From the NCBI GenBank assembly GCA_934539295.1, contig CAKTCN010000018.1, positions 1 to 64,000 of the forward strand: 64,000 nt of DNA, written 5' to 3'. Of this stretch, positions 1-7,999 are shown piece by piece. The notes under the pieces are model-generated. The model was not told the DNA's origin and made no database searches. It saw nothing but the letters and a program-made list of their open reading frames with translations. How positions within the stretch are numbered: position 1 is the first letter of the stretch; the number at the start of each line of letters is the position of its first letter. A program made the position numbers and the translations under genes. The stretch is from an uncultured Allosphingosinicella sp. Its GTDB lineage: Bacteria; Pseudomonadota; Alphaproteobacteria; Sphingomonadales; Sphingomonadaceae.

Positions 1-917
1 GTCGGGATCAGGTCGAGCAGGTCCTCGGGGTCGAGCGCCGGCTCGGCGTACGACCTCCGCACCCCGTCGGTCGAGCCCGTCGAGACTCTTCCCGCCGCCG
101 CCCGACGTGCCTCGGTGTTGAGCCGCGCCACGATGTCGCGCACGATCGACAAGGCATGCTCGTCATTGTCGGCGACATGGTCGACCACGCCGGACTTGCG
201 GCCGTGAAGGTCGCCGCCGCCCAGATCCTCGGCGCTGATCACCTCGCCGGTCGCCGCCTTCACCAGCGGCGGACCGCCAAGGAAGATGGTGCCCTGGTTG
301 CGGATGATCACCGTCTCGTCCGACATGGCGGGAACATAGGCGCCGCCCGCGGTGCAGCTGCCCATCACGCAGGCGATCTGGGCGATGCCTTGGGCCGACA
401 TCTGCGCCTGGTTGAAGAAGATGCGGCCGAAATGCTCCTTGTCCGGAAACACCTCGGCCTGGTGCGGCAGATTGGCGCCGCCGCTGTCGACAAGGTAGAT
501 GCACGGCAGCCGGTTTTCGATCGCGATTTCCTGGGCACGCAGGTGCTTCTTCACCGTCATCGGGAAGTAGGCGCCGCCCTTCACGGTGGGATCGTTGGCG
601 ACAATCATGCACTCGCGGCCCGTGACGCGGCCGATTCCGGCGACGGCGCCCGCGGCGGGCGCCTCGTCGCGGTACATGCCATTAGCGGCGAGCTGGCCGA
701 TCTCGAGGAAGGGCGAACCGGGGTCGAGCAGGCGTTCGATGCGGTCGCGCGGCAGGAGCTTGCCGCGCGCGACGTGGCGGTCACGGTGCTTTTCCGAGCC
801 GCCGAGGCTGGTTTCTGCGACCTTGCCGCGCAGCTCCGCGGCGAGCGCACGGTTATGCTCGGCGTAAGCGCGGAAGGTGTCGGACCCCGTGTCGAGTTTG
901 GAGGTGAGGACCGGCAT
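1..917 (-). CDS. mccB: Methylcrotonyl-CoA carboxylase beta (carboxyltransferase) subunit, partial
   Basis: The minus-strand reading frame starts at an ATG at 917 and runs off the left edge, so the C-terminal part is missing. The start reads [15 protein letters not shown], followed by the conserved carboxyltransferase stretches [55 protein letters not shown] and [15 protein letters not shown]. This is the acyl-CoA carboxyltransferase fold that moves carboxylate from carboxybiotin to 3-methylcrotonyl-CoA in leucine breakdown. Isovaleryl-CoA dehydrogenase, which makes that substrate, lies just upstream on the same strand (1728-2879). A propionyl-CoA carboxylase beta subunit is the alternative, but the start and the dehydrogenase neighbour favour MccB. 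Confidence 0.93.
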   Translation of the reverse strand, partial: MPVLTSKLDTGSDTFRAYAEHNRALAAELRGKVAETSLGGSEKHRDRHVARGKLLPRDRIERLLDPGSPFLEIGQLAANGMYRDEAPAAGAVAGIGRVTGRECMIVANDPTVKGGAYFPMTVKKHLRAQEIAIENRLPCIYLVDSGGANLPHQAEVFPDKEHFGRIFFNQAQMSAQGIAQIACVMGSCTAGGAYVPAMSDETVIIRNQGTIFLGGPPLVKAATGEVISAEDLGGGDLHGRKSGVVDHVADNDEHALSIVRDIVARLNTEARRAAAGRVSTGSTDGVRRSYAEPALDPEDLLDLIP

Positions 918-931
918 TTACCTGCCCTCCC

Positions 932-1017
932 CGTCACCCCGGACTTGATCCGGGATCCCGCTTGCCTGCGGTGAGGTCGAACAAGAAGCCGGATGCCGGA
1001 TCAAGTCCGGCATGACG
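932..1017. repeat. Inverted pair of a REP-like intergenic repeat
   Basis: Two arms of about 27 bp (932-958 and 991-1017) are inverted copies that differ at three positions. Both contain CCGGACTTGATCCGG. The pair sits just upstream of the mccB start. Repeats of this type are scattered between genes in many alphaproteobacteria. On RNA it could form a long hairpin, but no T tract follows, so a terminator role is not supported. Confidence 0.75.
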
Positions 1018-1030
1018 TTAGAGGGGATGA

Positions 1031-1312
1031 TCACGCCCCCGCCTCCGCTTGCCCGCCGACCGGCTTCTTGCGGATGAGATAGCGGTAGACGCCGATCACG
1101 TTGATCACGAACAGGATGACGTTCTGCGCGCCGATCCCCTCGGCCTGCTTGCTGAGAAAACCCCATGCAATCAGCGCGATCGAGGCGGTGACGAAGATGA
1201 CGAAAGCCCAGCCGGTGGCGCGGCGGCCGACGTCCAGGCTGACGATGAAGGCGGCGAGCGCGCCGGCGGCGGCGCCATAATATTGGAGGATGTCAAGCAT
1301 CGTCTCGCTCAT
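1031..1312 (-). CDS. Small membrane protein of unknown function (93 aa)
   Basis: Start chosen at the ATG at 1312 (MSETMLDILQYYG); a longer frame upstream lacks membrane-protein character. The product is mostly hydrophobic, with about three predicted helices (GALAAFIVSLDVG, GWAFVIFVTASIALIAW, NVILFVINVIGVYRYLI) and a short charged tail beginning RKKPVGG. The YRYLIRKK ending resembles small inner-membrane proteins often labelled hypothetical, with a distant PnuC-like look. It lies in the same direction as, and upstream of, mccB, and is divergent from the DUF486 gene at 1388. I cannot assign a function. Confidence 0.6.
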   Translation of the reverse strand: MSETMLDILQYYGAAAGALAAFIVSLDVGRRATGWAFVIFVTASIALIAWGFLSKQAEGIGAQNVILFVINVIGVYRYLIRKKPVGGQAEAGA

Positions 1313-1387
1313 GCGGCCGCTCCCGCTTGCGCGCGCGGCGCAACAGGTGCGAGGACCGGGGCGTTCCACCTAAGCGAGCGTACCTTC

Positions 1388-1723
1388 ATGCCGACCCTGA
1401 TCCTTCTTGTCGCGTCCAACCTGTTCATGACGATCGCCTGGTACTGGCACCTGAAGGGCGGGATGGACAAACCGCTCTTCACCGTGATCCTGATCAGCTG
1501 GGCCATCGCCTTCGTCGAATATTGCCTGGCCGTGCCCGCCAACCGGATCGGCTTCGCGAGCGGGTGGAGCGCAGGCCAGCTCAAGATCGCGCAGGAAGCC
1601 ATCGCGCTGATCATCTTCGGCGGGCTCATGGTGACGGTGCTAGGCGAGCCGCTCCATTGGCGCCACCTGGCGGCGTTTGCGTGCATCATGGGGGCCGCGG
1701 GCTTCCTGTTCGTCGGCCGCTGA
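1388..1723 (+). CDS. DUF486 family membrane protein (111 aa)
   Basis: Start at the ATG at 1388 (MPTLILLVASNLFMT). The protein has four hydrophobic segments and the family signatures IAWYWHL, FVEYCLAVPANRIG and LKIAQEAI, which mark DUF486, a small relative of the drug/metabolite transporter superfamily. Length matches the family (about 110 aa). Its substrate is unknown. It is convergent with isovaleryl-CoA dehydrogenase, whose stop lies only 4 bp downstream, so the two transcripts probably share or overlap their ends. Confidence 0.85.
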   Translation: MPTLILLVASNLFMTIAWYWHLKGGMDKPLFTVILISWAIAFVEYCLAVPANRIGFASGWSAGQLKIAQEAIALIIFGGLMVTVLGEPLHWRHLAAFACIMGAAGFLFVGR

Positions 1724-1727
1724 GCCC

Positions 1728-2879
1728 TCATGCGGCGCCCACCAGTTCGCGGCCGATCAGCATGCGGCGAATTTCATTTGTGCCGGCGCCGATGTCGAGC
1801 AGCTTGGCGTCGCGCATGAAGCGTTCGACAGGCCAGTCCTTGGTATAGCCAGCGCCGCCCAGTGCCTGGATGGCCTCGAGGCTGACCTTCACCGCACTTT
1901 CGCTGGCGAGCAGGATCGCGCCGGCGGCGTCGAAGCGCGTCGTCTTGCCCGCGTCACAGGCGCGGGCGACGGCATAGACATAGGCGCGGGCGGAATTGAG
2001 CGCGACATACATGTCGGCGACCTTGGCCTGGATCAGTTGGAATGAGCCGATCGGCGTCCCGAACTGCTTCCTCTCGCGAACATAAGGCAGGACCACGTCG
2101 AGGCAGGCCTGCATGATGCCGAGCTGGATGCCGGCGAGCACGGTGCGCTCATAATCGAGGCCCGACATGAGGATGCCGACGCCGCCGTTGACGGGGCCCA
2201 TGACGTTTTCGTCCGGCACTTCGCAGTCGTTGAAGACGAGCTCGGCCGTGGGGCTCCCACGCATGCCCATCTTGTCGATCTTCTGGCCGATCGAGAAGCC
2301 CTGCATGTCCTTCTCAATGAGGAAGGTGGTAATGCCGCGGCTGCCCTCGCCCGTCTTGGCATAGACGACCAGAACGTCGGCGTAGGCCGCGTTGGTGATC
2401 CAGAATTTGGTACCGTTGAGGAGGTAACCACTGTCCGTCTTCTCGGCCTTGAGCTTCATCGAGACGACGTCGGAACCGGCGCTCGCCTCCGACATGGCGA
2501 GGCTGCCGATATGGTCGCCCGAGATGAGGCCGGGCAAATACTTTGCCTTCTGCTCGGCGTTCGCCCAGCGGCGGATCTGGTTGACGCACAGGTTCGAGTG
2601 CGCGCCGTAGCTGAGCCCCACCGAGGCGGACGCACGCGCCACTTCCTCCTGTGCGACGACATGCTCCAGATATCCGAGGCCGAGACCGCCATCGGCCTCG
2701 TCCACCGTAATCCCGTGCAGTCCAAGCGCGCCCATTTCCGGCCACAGGTCGCGCGGGAACCAGTCCTCCGCGTCGATCCGGGCGGCCAATGGCGCGATGC
2801 GATCCTCGGCAAGGCGGCGCGTCGTCTCCCGGATCGCGTCCGCCATGTCCCCGAGCGCGAAGTCGAGCCCAAAGTCCAT
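1728..2879 (-). CDS. ivd: Isovaleryl-CoA dehydrogenase
   Basis: A 383-residue acyl-CoA dehydrogenase starting MDFGLDFALGDMADA, with AAGGAGAG about 8 nt upstream. It has the flavin-binding signatures (SLAMSEASAGSDVVSM, LNGTKFWITNA) and the C-terminal GGAGYTKDWPVERFMRDAK. The catalytic glutamate sits at the isovaleryl-CoA position in GLDYERTVLAG, while the site used by medium-chain enzymes (the E of YEGT) is G in IGAGTNEIRR. That pattern separates isovaleryl-CoA dehydrogenases from other members. It oxidises isovaleryl-CoA to 3-methylcrotonyl-CoA, the MccB substrate. A much longer upstream frame over the thiolase gene is spurious. Confidence 0.93.
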   Translation of the reverse strand: MDFGLDFALGDMADAIRETTRRLAEDRIAPLAARIDAEDWFPRDLWPEMGALGLHGITVDEADGGLGLGYLEHVVAQEEVARASASVGLSYGAHSNLCVNQIRRWANAEQKAKYLPGLISGDHIGSLAMSEASAGSDVVSMKLKAEKTDSGYLLNGTKFWITNAAYADVLVVYAKTGEGSRGITTFLIEKDMQGFSIGQKIDKMGMRGSPTAELVFNDCEVPDENVMGPVNGGVGILMSGLDYERTVLAGIQLGIMQACLDVVLPYVRERKQFGTPIGSFQLIQAKVADMYVALNSARAYVYAVARACDAGKTTRFDAAGAILLASESAVKVSLEAIQALGGAGYTKDWPVERFMRDAKLLDIGAGTNEIRRMLIGRELVGAA

Positions 2880-2984
2880 GTTATTATCTCTCCTTGGGCC
2901 CGCCCCTAGCAGAGGGCGAAAGGTTTGAACAAGCCGGCCGCAGCGTCTATGTCCCATACGAATATCAGAACGGAGAGATGCATC

Positions 2985-4172
2985 ATGGCCGCTGAAAACG
3001 TCGTCATCCTGTCCTATGCCCGCACGCCGATGGGCGCTTTCCAGGGCAGCCTGTCGGGCGTGACCGCACCGGAACTGGGCGCCGTGGCAATCAAGGCTGC
3101 GATCGAGCGCGCGGGCGTGGCGCCGGAGGATGTGGAGCGTGCCTATATGGGCAATGTCCTGTCCGCCGGCCTTGGCCAGGCCCCTGCCCGCCAGGCGGCG
3201 ATCAAGGCGGGCCTGCCCAAGGCGACCGAGGCCGTGACCATCAACAAGATGTGCGGTTCGGGCATGAAGGCGGCAATGATGGCAGCAGACTCCATCGCGG
3301 CCGGTTCGTCCGACATCATCGTCGCGGGCGGCATGGAGAGCATGACCAACGCGCCCTACCTCCTGAAGAAGCATCGCGGCGGCGCGCGTATCGGCCATGA
3401 CGCGATCTACGACCACATGATGCTGGACGGGCTGGAGGACGCCTATGAGCCTGGCCGCGCCATGGGCACCTTCGCGGAGGATACCAGCCGCGAATATCAG
3501 TTCACGCGCGAGGCGCAGGACAATTATGCGATCGAAAGCCTGTCGCGTGCCCGCAAGGCGCAGGAGGCCGGCCATTTCGACCGCGAGATCGTGCCGGTTA
3601 CCGTCAAAACCCGCAAGGGCGAGGATGTGGTGAGCGTGGACGAAAGCCCGGCCAAGGGCATGCCGGACAAGATCCCGGGCCTGAAGCCCGCCTTCGCCAA
3701 GGACGGCACGATCACGGCGGCGACCTCCTCCTCGATCAACGACGGCGCGGCCGCCCTGGTGCTGGCGAGCGAGAGCGTGGCGGCCGAGAAGGGCCTCAAG
3801 CCCCTCGCCCGCATCGTCGCGCACACCGCCTTCGCGCATGAGCCGGAAAAGTTCACCACCGCCCCTGTCGGCGCGGTCAAGCGCCTGCTGGAGAAGACCG
3901 GCTGGCAGGTCGAGGATGTCGACTTGTTCGAGATCAACGAAGCCTTTGCCTGCGTGTCGATGGCGGCGATGCACGACCTCGGCATCCCGCACGACAAGGT
4001 CAACGTGAATGGTGGCGCGGTGGCGCTCGGCCATCCGATCGGCGCCAGCGGCGCGCGCGTTCTGGCCACCTTGCTCGGCGCGCTGGAGCGCACCGGCGGC
4101 AAGCGCGGCATTGCTTCGCTCTGCATTGGTGGTGGCGAGGCGACGGCGATGGCTGTCGAGCTGGTCGACTAA
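2985..4172 (+). CDS. Acetyl-CoA C-acetyltransferase (thiolase)
   Basis: 395 residues from the ATG at 2985 (MAAENVVILSYARTPMG), preceded by GGAGAG; a TTG 60 nt upstream in frame is less likely. Thiolase features are complete: nucleophilic Cys in INKMCGSGMKA, NEAFA, GGAVALGHPIGASGAR, and the second catalytic Cys in SLCIGGGEA. It interconverts two acetyl-CoA and acetoacetyl-CoA, so it could finish leucine breakdown (acetoacetate to acetyl-CoA) or feed polyhydroxybutyrate synthesis. It is transcribed divergently from ivd across a 105-bp gap that must hold both promoters. The exact substrate range cannot be read from sequence. Confidence 0.93.
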   Translation: MAAENVVILSYARTPMGAFQGSLSGVTAPELGAVAIKAAIERAGVAPEDVERAYMGNVLSAGLGQAPARQAAIKAGLPKATEAVTINKMCGSGMKAAMMAADSIAAGSSDIIVAGGMESMTNAPYLLKKHRGGARIGHDAIYDHMMLDGLEDAYEPGRAMGTFAEDTSREYQFTREAQDNYAIESLSRARKAQEAGHFDREIVPVTVKTRKGEDVVSVDESPAKGMPDKIPGLKPAFAKDGTITAATSSSINDGAAALVLASESVAAEKGLKPLARIVAHTAFAHEPEKFTTAPVGAVKRLLEKTGWQVEDVDLFEINEAFACVSMAAMHDLGIPHDKVNVNGGAVALGHPIGASGARVLATLLGALERTGGKRGIASLCIGGGEATAMAVELVD

Positions 4173-4214
4173 GCGCCCACTGGGCTCCTGCGAAAGCAGG
4201 AGCCCAGTGGGCGC
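4173..4214. terminator. Perfect 19-bp stem with GAAA loop after the thiolase gene
   Basis: Immediately after the TAA at 4170-4172 lies a perfect inverted repeat: arms 4173-4191 and 4196-4214 with a GAAA tetraloop. The core GGGCTCCTGC/GCAGGAGCCC resembles a hairpin repeat common between sphingomonad genes. There is no T tract, so it may be a mobile hairpin repeat that blocks 3' decay or helps termination, and not a classical intrinsic terminator. Confidence 0.65.
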
Positions 4215-4309
4215 TGGTTCAAGTGCCGACACGTGGTGAGGCGCCGGAGCACGGACCGCATATCGGTCTCCTGATTTCGCAGGGGCACATGCAGACCAGC
4301 AGACGCCGG

Positions 4310-4501
4310 TCAGTCCGGCGGAGGGATGGTGCCGGGGTGGCTGACGGGCTCCTCATGCGCGTTGCCGCCTTGAGTTTCGTCATCATCCTCGCTCGCGGGC
4401 AAGGTGTGGCCGGCGGCTTCAGGCTCCGGCCTGTCCTCATCGCCGCGCCAGTCGGAGCGGCGTTCGGCTTCGTCCTGCAGGGGGCGCTTGGGCTCGTTCA
4501 T
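4310..4501 (-). CDS. Small acidic hypothetical protein (63 aa)
   Basis: The ATG at 4501 is preceded by GGGAGAAACAGG, a good ribosome site. The protein (start MNEPKRPLQDEAERRSDWRG) is highly charged and proline-rich, with EDDDETQG and a PGTIPPPD end. It has no hydrophobic segment and looks disordered. No family recognised. It lies alone between the thiolase hairpin and the DUF4403 lipoprotein. Confidence 0.5.
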   Translation of the reverse strand: MNEPKRPLQDEAERRSDWRGDEDRPEPEAAGHTLPASEDDDETQGGNAHEEPVSHPGTIPPPD

Positions 4502-4561
4502 CCTGTTTCTCCCGTATTGGGCTGAACAGTCGGTGCGGCGCGGCGTTCCGGGGCCGAGCCG

Positions 4562-6061
4562 TCAGACAGGGGGCTTCAGCGCCACCCGAGCTGTGCCGGT
4601 CGCCCTAACGGGCAGGTAGAGACCTTGGCCGTAGGCGCGGATGCTGCCGGTTTGGACGTTGTCGATATTGGCACGCACGCTGGTGGGTCCGATGTCGCGC
4701 AGCGCAATGGCGCGGCGGATCTTGCCGAGGAGCTCGGTCAGGTCGTCGCTGAAATTCTGCGACAGCGCGCCGGCAATTTCCTGCGACATGGCAGGGCTGT
4801 TGCCGATCGCGATCAGCATGTCGCCGCCGACGCCGTCCGTGTCGCCGGTCACCTCCAGCTCCTCGAACGCGACCCGCGCCGAGCCACTGGCATTTACGGT
4901 GCGTGCCACGATCCAGATCGTGCCGCGCGTGGGCTCGACCCGAACCGCGTCGGGCGTTGCGGCCAGCGTGATGCCGACAGCAATCTTGTCCTTGCCGGTG
5001 CCGTAGGCGACGACCTTTTCAAAGCGGGCGGTGACGCCGCCGATGCCTGGCAGTTCGATCGGGCGCGCCGAGCGCTTGACCAGCGCGCGCAGGATCACCG
5101 GCTCGAGCTGCCGATAGTCTGCGATCACGGGAATGAAGAAGCGGAATCCCGTGTCGGCCGAAGCACGGGCCAGCGCCGGTAGCGGCGTGGGCTTCGGGTC
5201 GGTGGGGCGGTCACCGACGAAGGTTTCGGTGATCGCCTCCAGGCCGAGGTTGAGGCGCAGCACGCGCCCGTCCATCTCATAGCCGCCGAAGCTTAGCTGC
5301 TGCGGCGTGATGCGCATCCAAACGGGCGGGTTCTCGTCATTAAGCGAGACGGAGGTGAAGGCTTCGCGCCACACGCGGTCGACCTCGCCGCGTATATCGG
5401 CGCCCGCCAGCTTTCGCGGCAGGTCGGCCTCCAGCCGGCGCAGCACGGGGGCCAGTTTCTCCTCCGCCTTGTCGGTGAAGGTGATACGCTGCCCCAGGAA
5501 GTCGATGCCCGGCGGCGTGGTCCAGTCATAGCCGAGCCGCACCGTCCCGCGCGGACGCCAGTCCGACCCGAGATCGAGGCGGATGCGCGCGTGCGCCATG
5601 GCCGCACCGGTAGCGGTCTCGCCCTTCAGCACGCCGCCCACGTCGCGCGCGCTGATCCTGGCCTCGATCGGTATGTCCGCCAGAATGTCACGGCCATCGC
5701 CGCGCAGCCGGATCGCGCCGCGTGTGACGGTGCCGACGATGCGGCAGCCGAGCGCGGGCGTGACCTTGATGCTGGCGCCCAGCAGCTTCACCCGCTGGGG
5801 CGGGACGCAGCGATCCGAGCGTTCGTCGATGGTCCACAAGGTGCGCGGCACCGCATCGTCCACCAGACGGCGGATCGCGTCCGAGTCGAGTTCGACCGGC
5901 AGGTTGAGCTGGGACGGCTGACGCACCGCCGGCACGGTGGTTTCGGATCGCGGCGGCGCATCGTAACCCGAACGTCGCGAGCAACCCGCGAGCAGCAGGG
6001 ACGTCGCCGCCATGCCCCAGATGAGGCGCCGCCATGCGCCCGCTGCCGATTTCGCCTGCAT
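4562..6061 (-). CDS. DUF4403 family lipoprotein (499 aa)
   Basis: Start placed at the ATG at 6061 because the frame then begins with a typical lipoprotein signal: MQAKSAAGAWRRL, a hydrophobic stretch and the lipobox LLLAGC. The mature part matches DUF4403, a long beta-rich family predicted to be periplasmic and related to lipid- or LPS-binding proteins of the BPI/TULIP type. Conserved-looking stretches include WTTPPGIDFLGQRITF and GGYEMDGRVLRLNLGLEA. The in-frame extension to 6256 is probably untranslated. It is the last host gene before element 1, and 275 bp separate it from attL. Confidence 0.8.
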   Translation of the reverse strand: MQAKSAAGAWRRLIWGMAATSLLLAGCSRRSGYDAPPRSETTVPAVRQPSQLNLPVELDSDAIRRLVDDAVPRTLWTIDERSDRCVPPQRVKLLGASIKVTPALGCRIVGTVTRGAIRLRGDGRDILADIPIEARISARDVGGVLKGETATGAAMAHARIRLDLGSDWRPRGTVRLGYDWTTPPGIDFLGQRITFTDKAEEKLAPVLRRLEADLPRKLAGADIRGEVDRVWREAFTSVSLNDENPPVWMRITPQQLSFGGYEMDGRVLRLNLGLEAITETFVGDRPTDPKPTPLPALARASADTGFRFFIPVIADYRQLEPVILRALVKRSARPIELPGIGGVTARFEKVVAYGTGKDKIAVGITLAATPDAVRVEPTRGTIWIVARTVNASGSARVAFEELEVTGDTDGVGGDMLIAIGNSPAMSQEIAGALSQNFSDDLTELLGKIRRAIALRDIGPTSVRANIDNVQTGSIRAYGQGLYLPVRATGTARVALKPPV

Positions 6062-6336
6062 AGACGAGCAGATACTCGCGAAGAGGGCATCTGGTTGCGG
6101 ATGCGGCACGAGACTGACAGGCCGACTTGGCTCCGCCGGGCAGAAGGGCCGCCCGGCGGAGCCGACACGTGAGTCGATGCTGAAGCCATTCGAGGAGTGC
6201 CGACGCCCGACGCTCCAACCCGTTTGCCCCCCACGAGTCGCGCGCAACCTATACATAGATCAGCATAAAATTGCTGGTCCGTTTTTGCGGAAAACCGGTC
6301 TGCGGGGCGGCGCGGCGCACGGATCAGGTGCCGGAA

Positions 6337-6441
6337 ACACGAAAAAGCCGGATCATCGCTGACCCGGCTTTCGCCTGCTTGAAGCAGAAATTCGATGGCG
6401 CGCCCGGAACGATTCGAACGTCCGACCCTCAGATTCGTAGT
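6337..6441. repeat. attL: copy of tRNA-Arg 3' half plus its terminator
   Basis: Matches 31484-31589 base for base except for one missing A. It includes the tRNA from the anticodon loop to CCA and the downstream hairpin 6342-6371 (AAAGCCGG/CCGGCTTT). Identity ends at 6441, inside the anticodon loop, where the sequence changes to TTTAAG. This is the old chromosomal tRNA end left behind after integration and it no longer encodes a whole tRNA. Confidence 0.93.
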
Positions 6442-6512
6442 TTTAAGTTCGATGTAGCCGTTCCCCTCGTGTTCACGGCCACTGCTCTTCCGGCTTAAAG
6501 TTAGACCTTCCC

Positions 6513-6532
6513 GATGTTCCCTTGATGTTCCC
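6513..6532. repeat. Direct repeat GATGTTCCC, possible integrase arm sites
   Basis: GATGTTCCC occurs at 6513-6521 and 6524-6532, 11 bp apart (about one helical turn), between attL and the integrase start. Short phased repeats beside att cores are often arm-type sites for tyrosine recombinases. This assignment is inference from position only. Confidence 0.4.
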
Positions 6533-6582
6533 GCCGCTTCCCGCTATCGTGATTGCTAGGTGCTTGCTGTGGAGCGACTTAC

Positions 6583-7872
6583 TTGGCGTCAGGGAAGATC
6601 ACGAAGAGGTCGGTAGACGCCGCCGCTGCTAATGAGCGGGACACCTTCCTGTGGGATGATGAGCTGCGCGGCTTCGGGCTCAAGGTGACGCCGGCCGGAA
6701 AGAAGAGCTACGTCTTCCAGTATCGTCTTGGCGGCCGAGAGACGAAGACCAGGCGCTGGACCATCGGGGGCCACGGCAGCCCTTGGACACCCGCCTCGGC
6801 GCGTGCGGAGGCTGAGCGGCTGGGCAAGCTGGTCGGGCAAGGCATCGACCCGGTGGAGGCAGACCGCCAGCGGAAACGGGAGGCGGTCACTCTGGAGTTC
6901 GGCGCCTATCTCGACACCTTCCGCGACAATTACCTCAGGACCGATTGGGGCAGCAGCTGGTTGCAGGCCTACCGTCAATTGCAGATGCATGTGCTGCCAT
7001 CGCTCAGGGGGATGACGCTGCCCGCGATCGGCAAGACAGAGATCAACAGCGTCTTCGACAAGCTAAAAGACCGCCCTGCTCTCGCCCGCAATGTGTGGGC
7101 CGCGCTGGCTAAGATGATGAGCTGGGCGACGATTCAGCGTGGCGACCTCAGCGTCAACGTCATGGCCGCAATGGAGCCACCTGCCGGTGCAAGCGCGCGG
7201 AAGCGGGTTCTCTCGCCCGACGAGGTCCTTGCATTATGGAGAGCGACGCTCAAGCTTGACGAGCCATTCGGGGCCTTTGTTCGCCTACTGCTCATCACCC
7301 TCCAGCGCCGGAGCGAGGTCGCTGGGATCGCCTGGAAAGAGCTGAGCCACAATGAAGGTGTGTGGCGGCTGCCAGGCGAGAGGGCGAAGAACGGCGTCGA
7401 TCACCTAGTGCCCCTCCCCTCCCTGGCGATGGCCGAACTCGAGGCGTTAGGCTGGAAGCACCGCGGACTCGCATTCACCACGACAGGCAAGACGCCGATC
7501 AGCGGCTTCAGCAAGCTGAAGAAGCGCCTTGATGGCCTTATGCTCCTCGAGCTGCAGAAGATCGAGGAAGAGCGGGCGGAGGCGGCCGGAGAGAAGCCGC
7601 ATGAAGTGACGCTGGAGCCTTGGCGGCTGCATGACCTGCGTCGAACCGGCACCACTCGCATGCAGGCGCTCAAGATCAGCATCGAGGTCACGGAGCGCGT
7701 CATCAACCACCACCAGGGTGGCGAGGCGGCTGGCATTCGCGGCATCTACAATCAGTACGAATACCAGGACGAGAAGACCCGCGCCTTGCAGGCCTGGTCC
7801 GATTGGCTCGAACATCTCATCAGCGGCGCCGAGCAGGCGTCGAACGTGGTTCAGCTCGCACAGCGGGCATGA
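6583..7872 (+). CDS. Tyrosine site-specific integrase (429 aa)
   Basis: Start set at the TTG at 6583 because GGAG lies at 6571-6574. An upstream TTG at 6553 lacks a ribosome site. The N-terminal part carries the arm-binding DUF4102-type domain (WDDELRGFGLKVTPAG, FQYRLGGRETKTRRWTIG). The catalytic domain shows the first Arg in LQRRSEVAGIAW, HxxR in LHDLRRTGTTRM, the HH of INHHQGG and the Tyr region GIYNQYEY. This is the P4-like integrase type that uses tRNA genes, in line with its position beside attL in tRNA-Arg. Confidence 0.95.
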   Translation: MASGKITKRSVDAAAANERDTFLWDDELRGFGLKVTPAGKKSYVFQYRLGGRETKTRRWTIGGHGSPWTPASARAEAERLGKLVGQGIDPVEADRQRKREAVTLEFGAYLDTFRDNYLRTDWGSSWLQAYRQLQMHVLPSLRGMTLPAIGKTEINSVFDKLKDRPALARNVWAALAKMMSWATIQRGDLSVNVMAAMEPPAGASARKRVLSPDEVLALWRATLKLDEPFGAFVRLLLITLQRRSEVAGIAWKELSHNEGVWRLPGERAKNGVDHLVPLPSLAMAELEALGWKHRGLAFTTTGKTPISGFSKLKKRLDGLMLLELQKIEEERAEAAGEKPHEVTLEPWRLHDLRRTGTTRMQALKISIEVTERVINHHQGGEAAGIRGIYNQYEYQDEKTRALQAWSDWLEHLISGAEQASNVVQLAQRA

Positions 7873-7999
7873 ACAGGTGGGGCGGCTAGGGTAGCTCCCG
7901 AACGGCCGGTTTCCGCCCGGCCTGCCGCCTCATTTCACCTTGCGGACGCTCTGCGGAGGGCGCGTGTACGATCAACGACCAACCGGCCCATCTGTTGGA

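Noticed and set aside
156..974. Plus-strand open frame over mccB
   Set aside because: It is the antisense of a conserved carboxyltransferase gene and has no family resemblance.
2880..4232. Minus-strand open frame continuous with isovaleryl-CoA dehydrogenase that covers the thiolase gene
   Set aside because: The thiolase on the other strand has all catalytic motifs, and the dehydrogenase has a clear start with a ribosome site at 2879.
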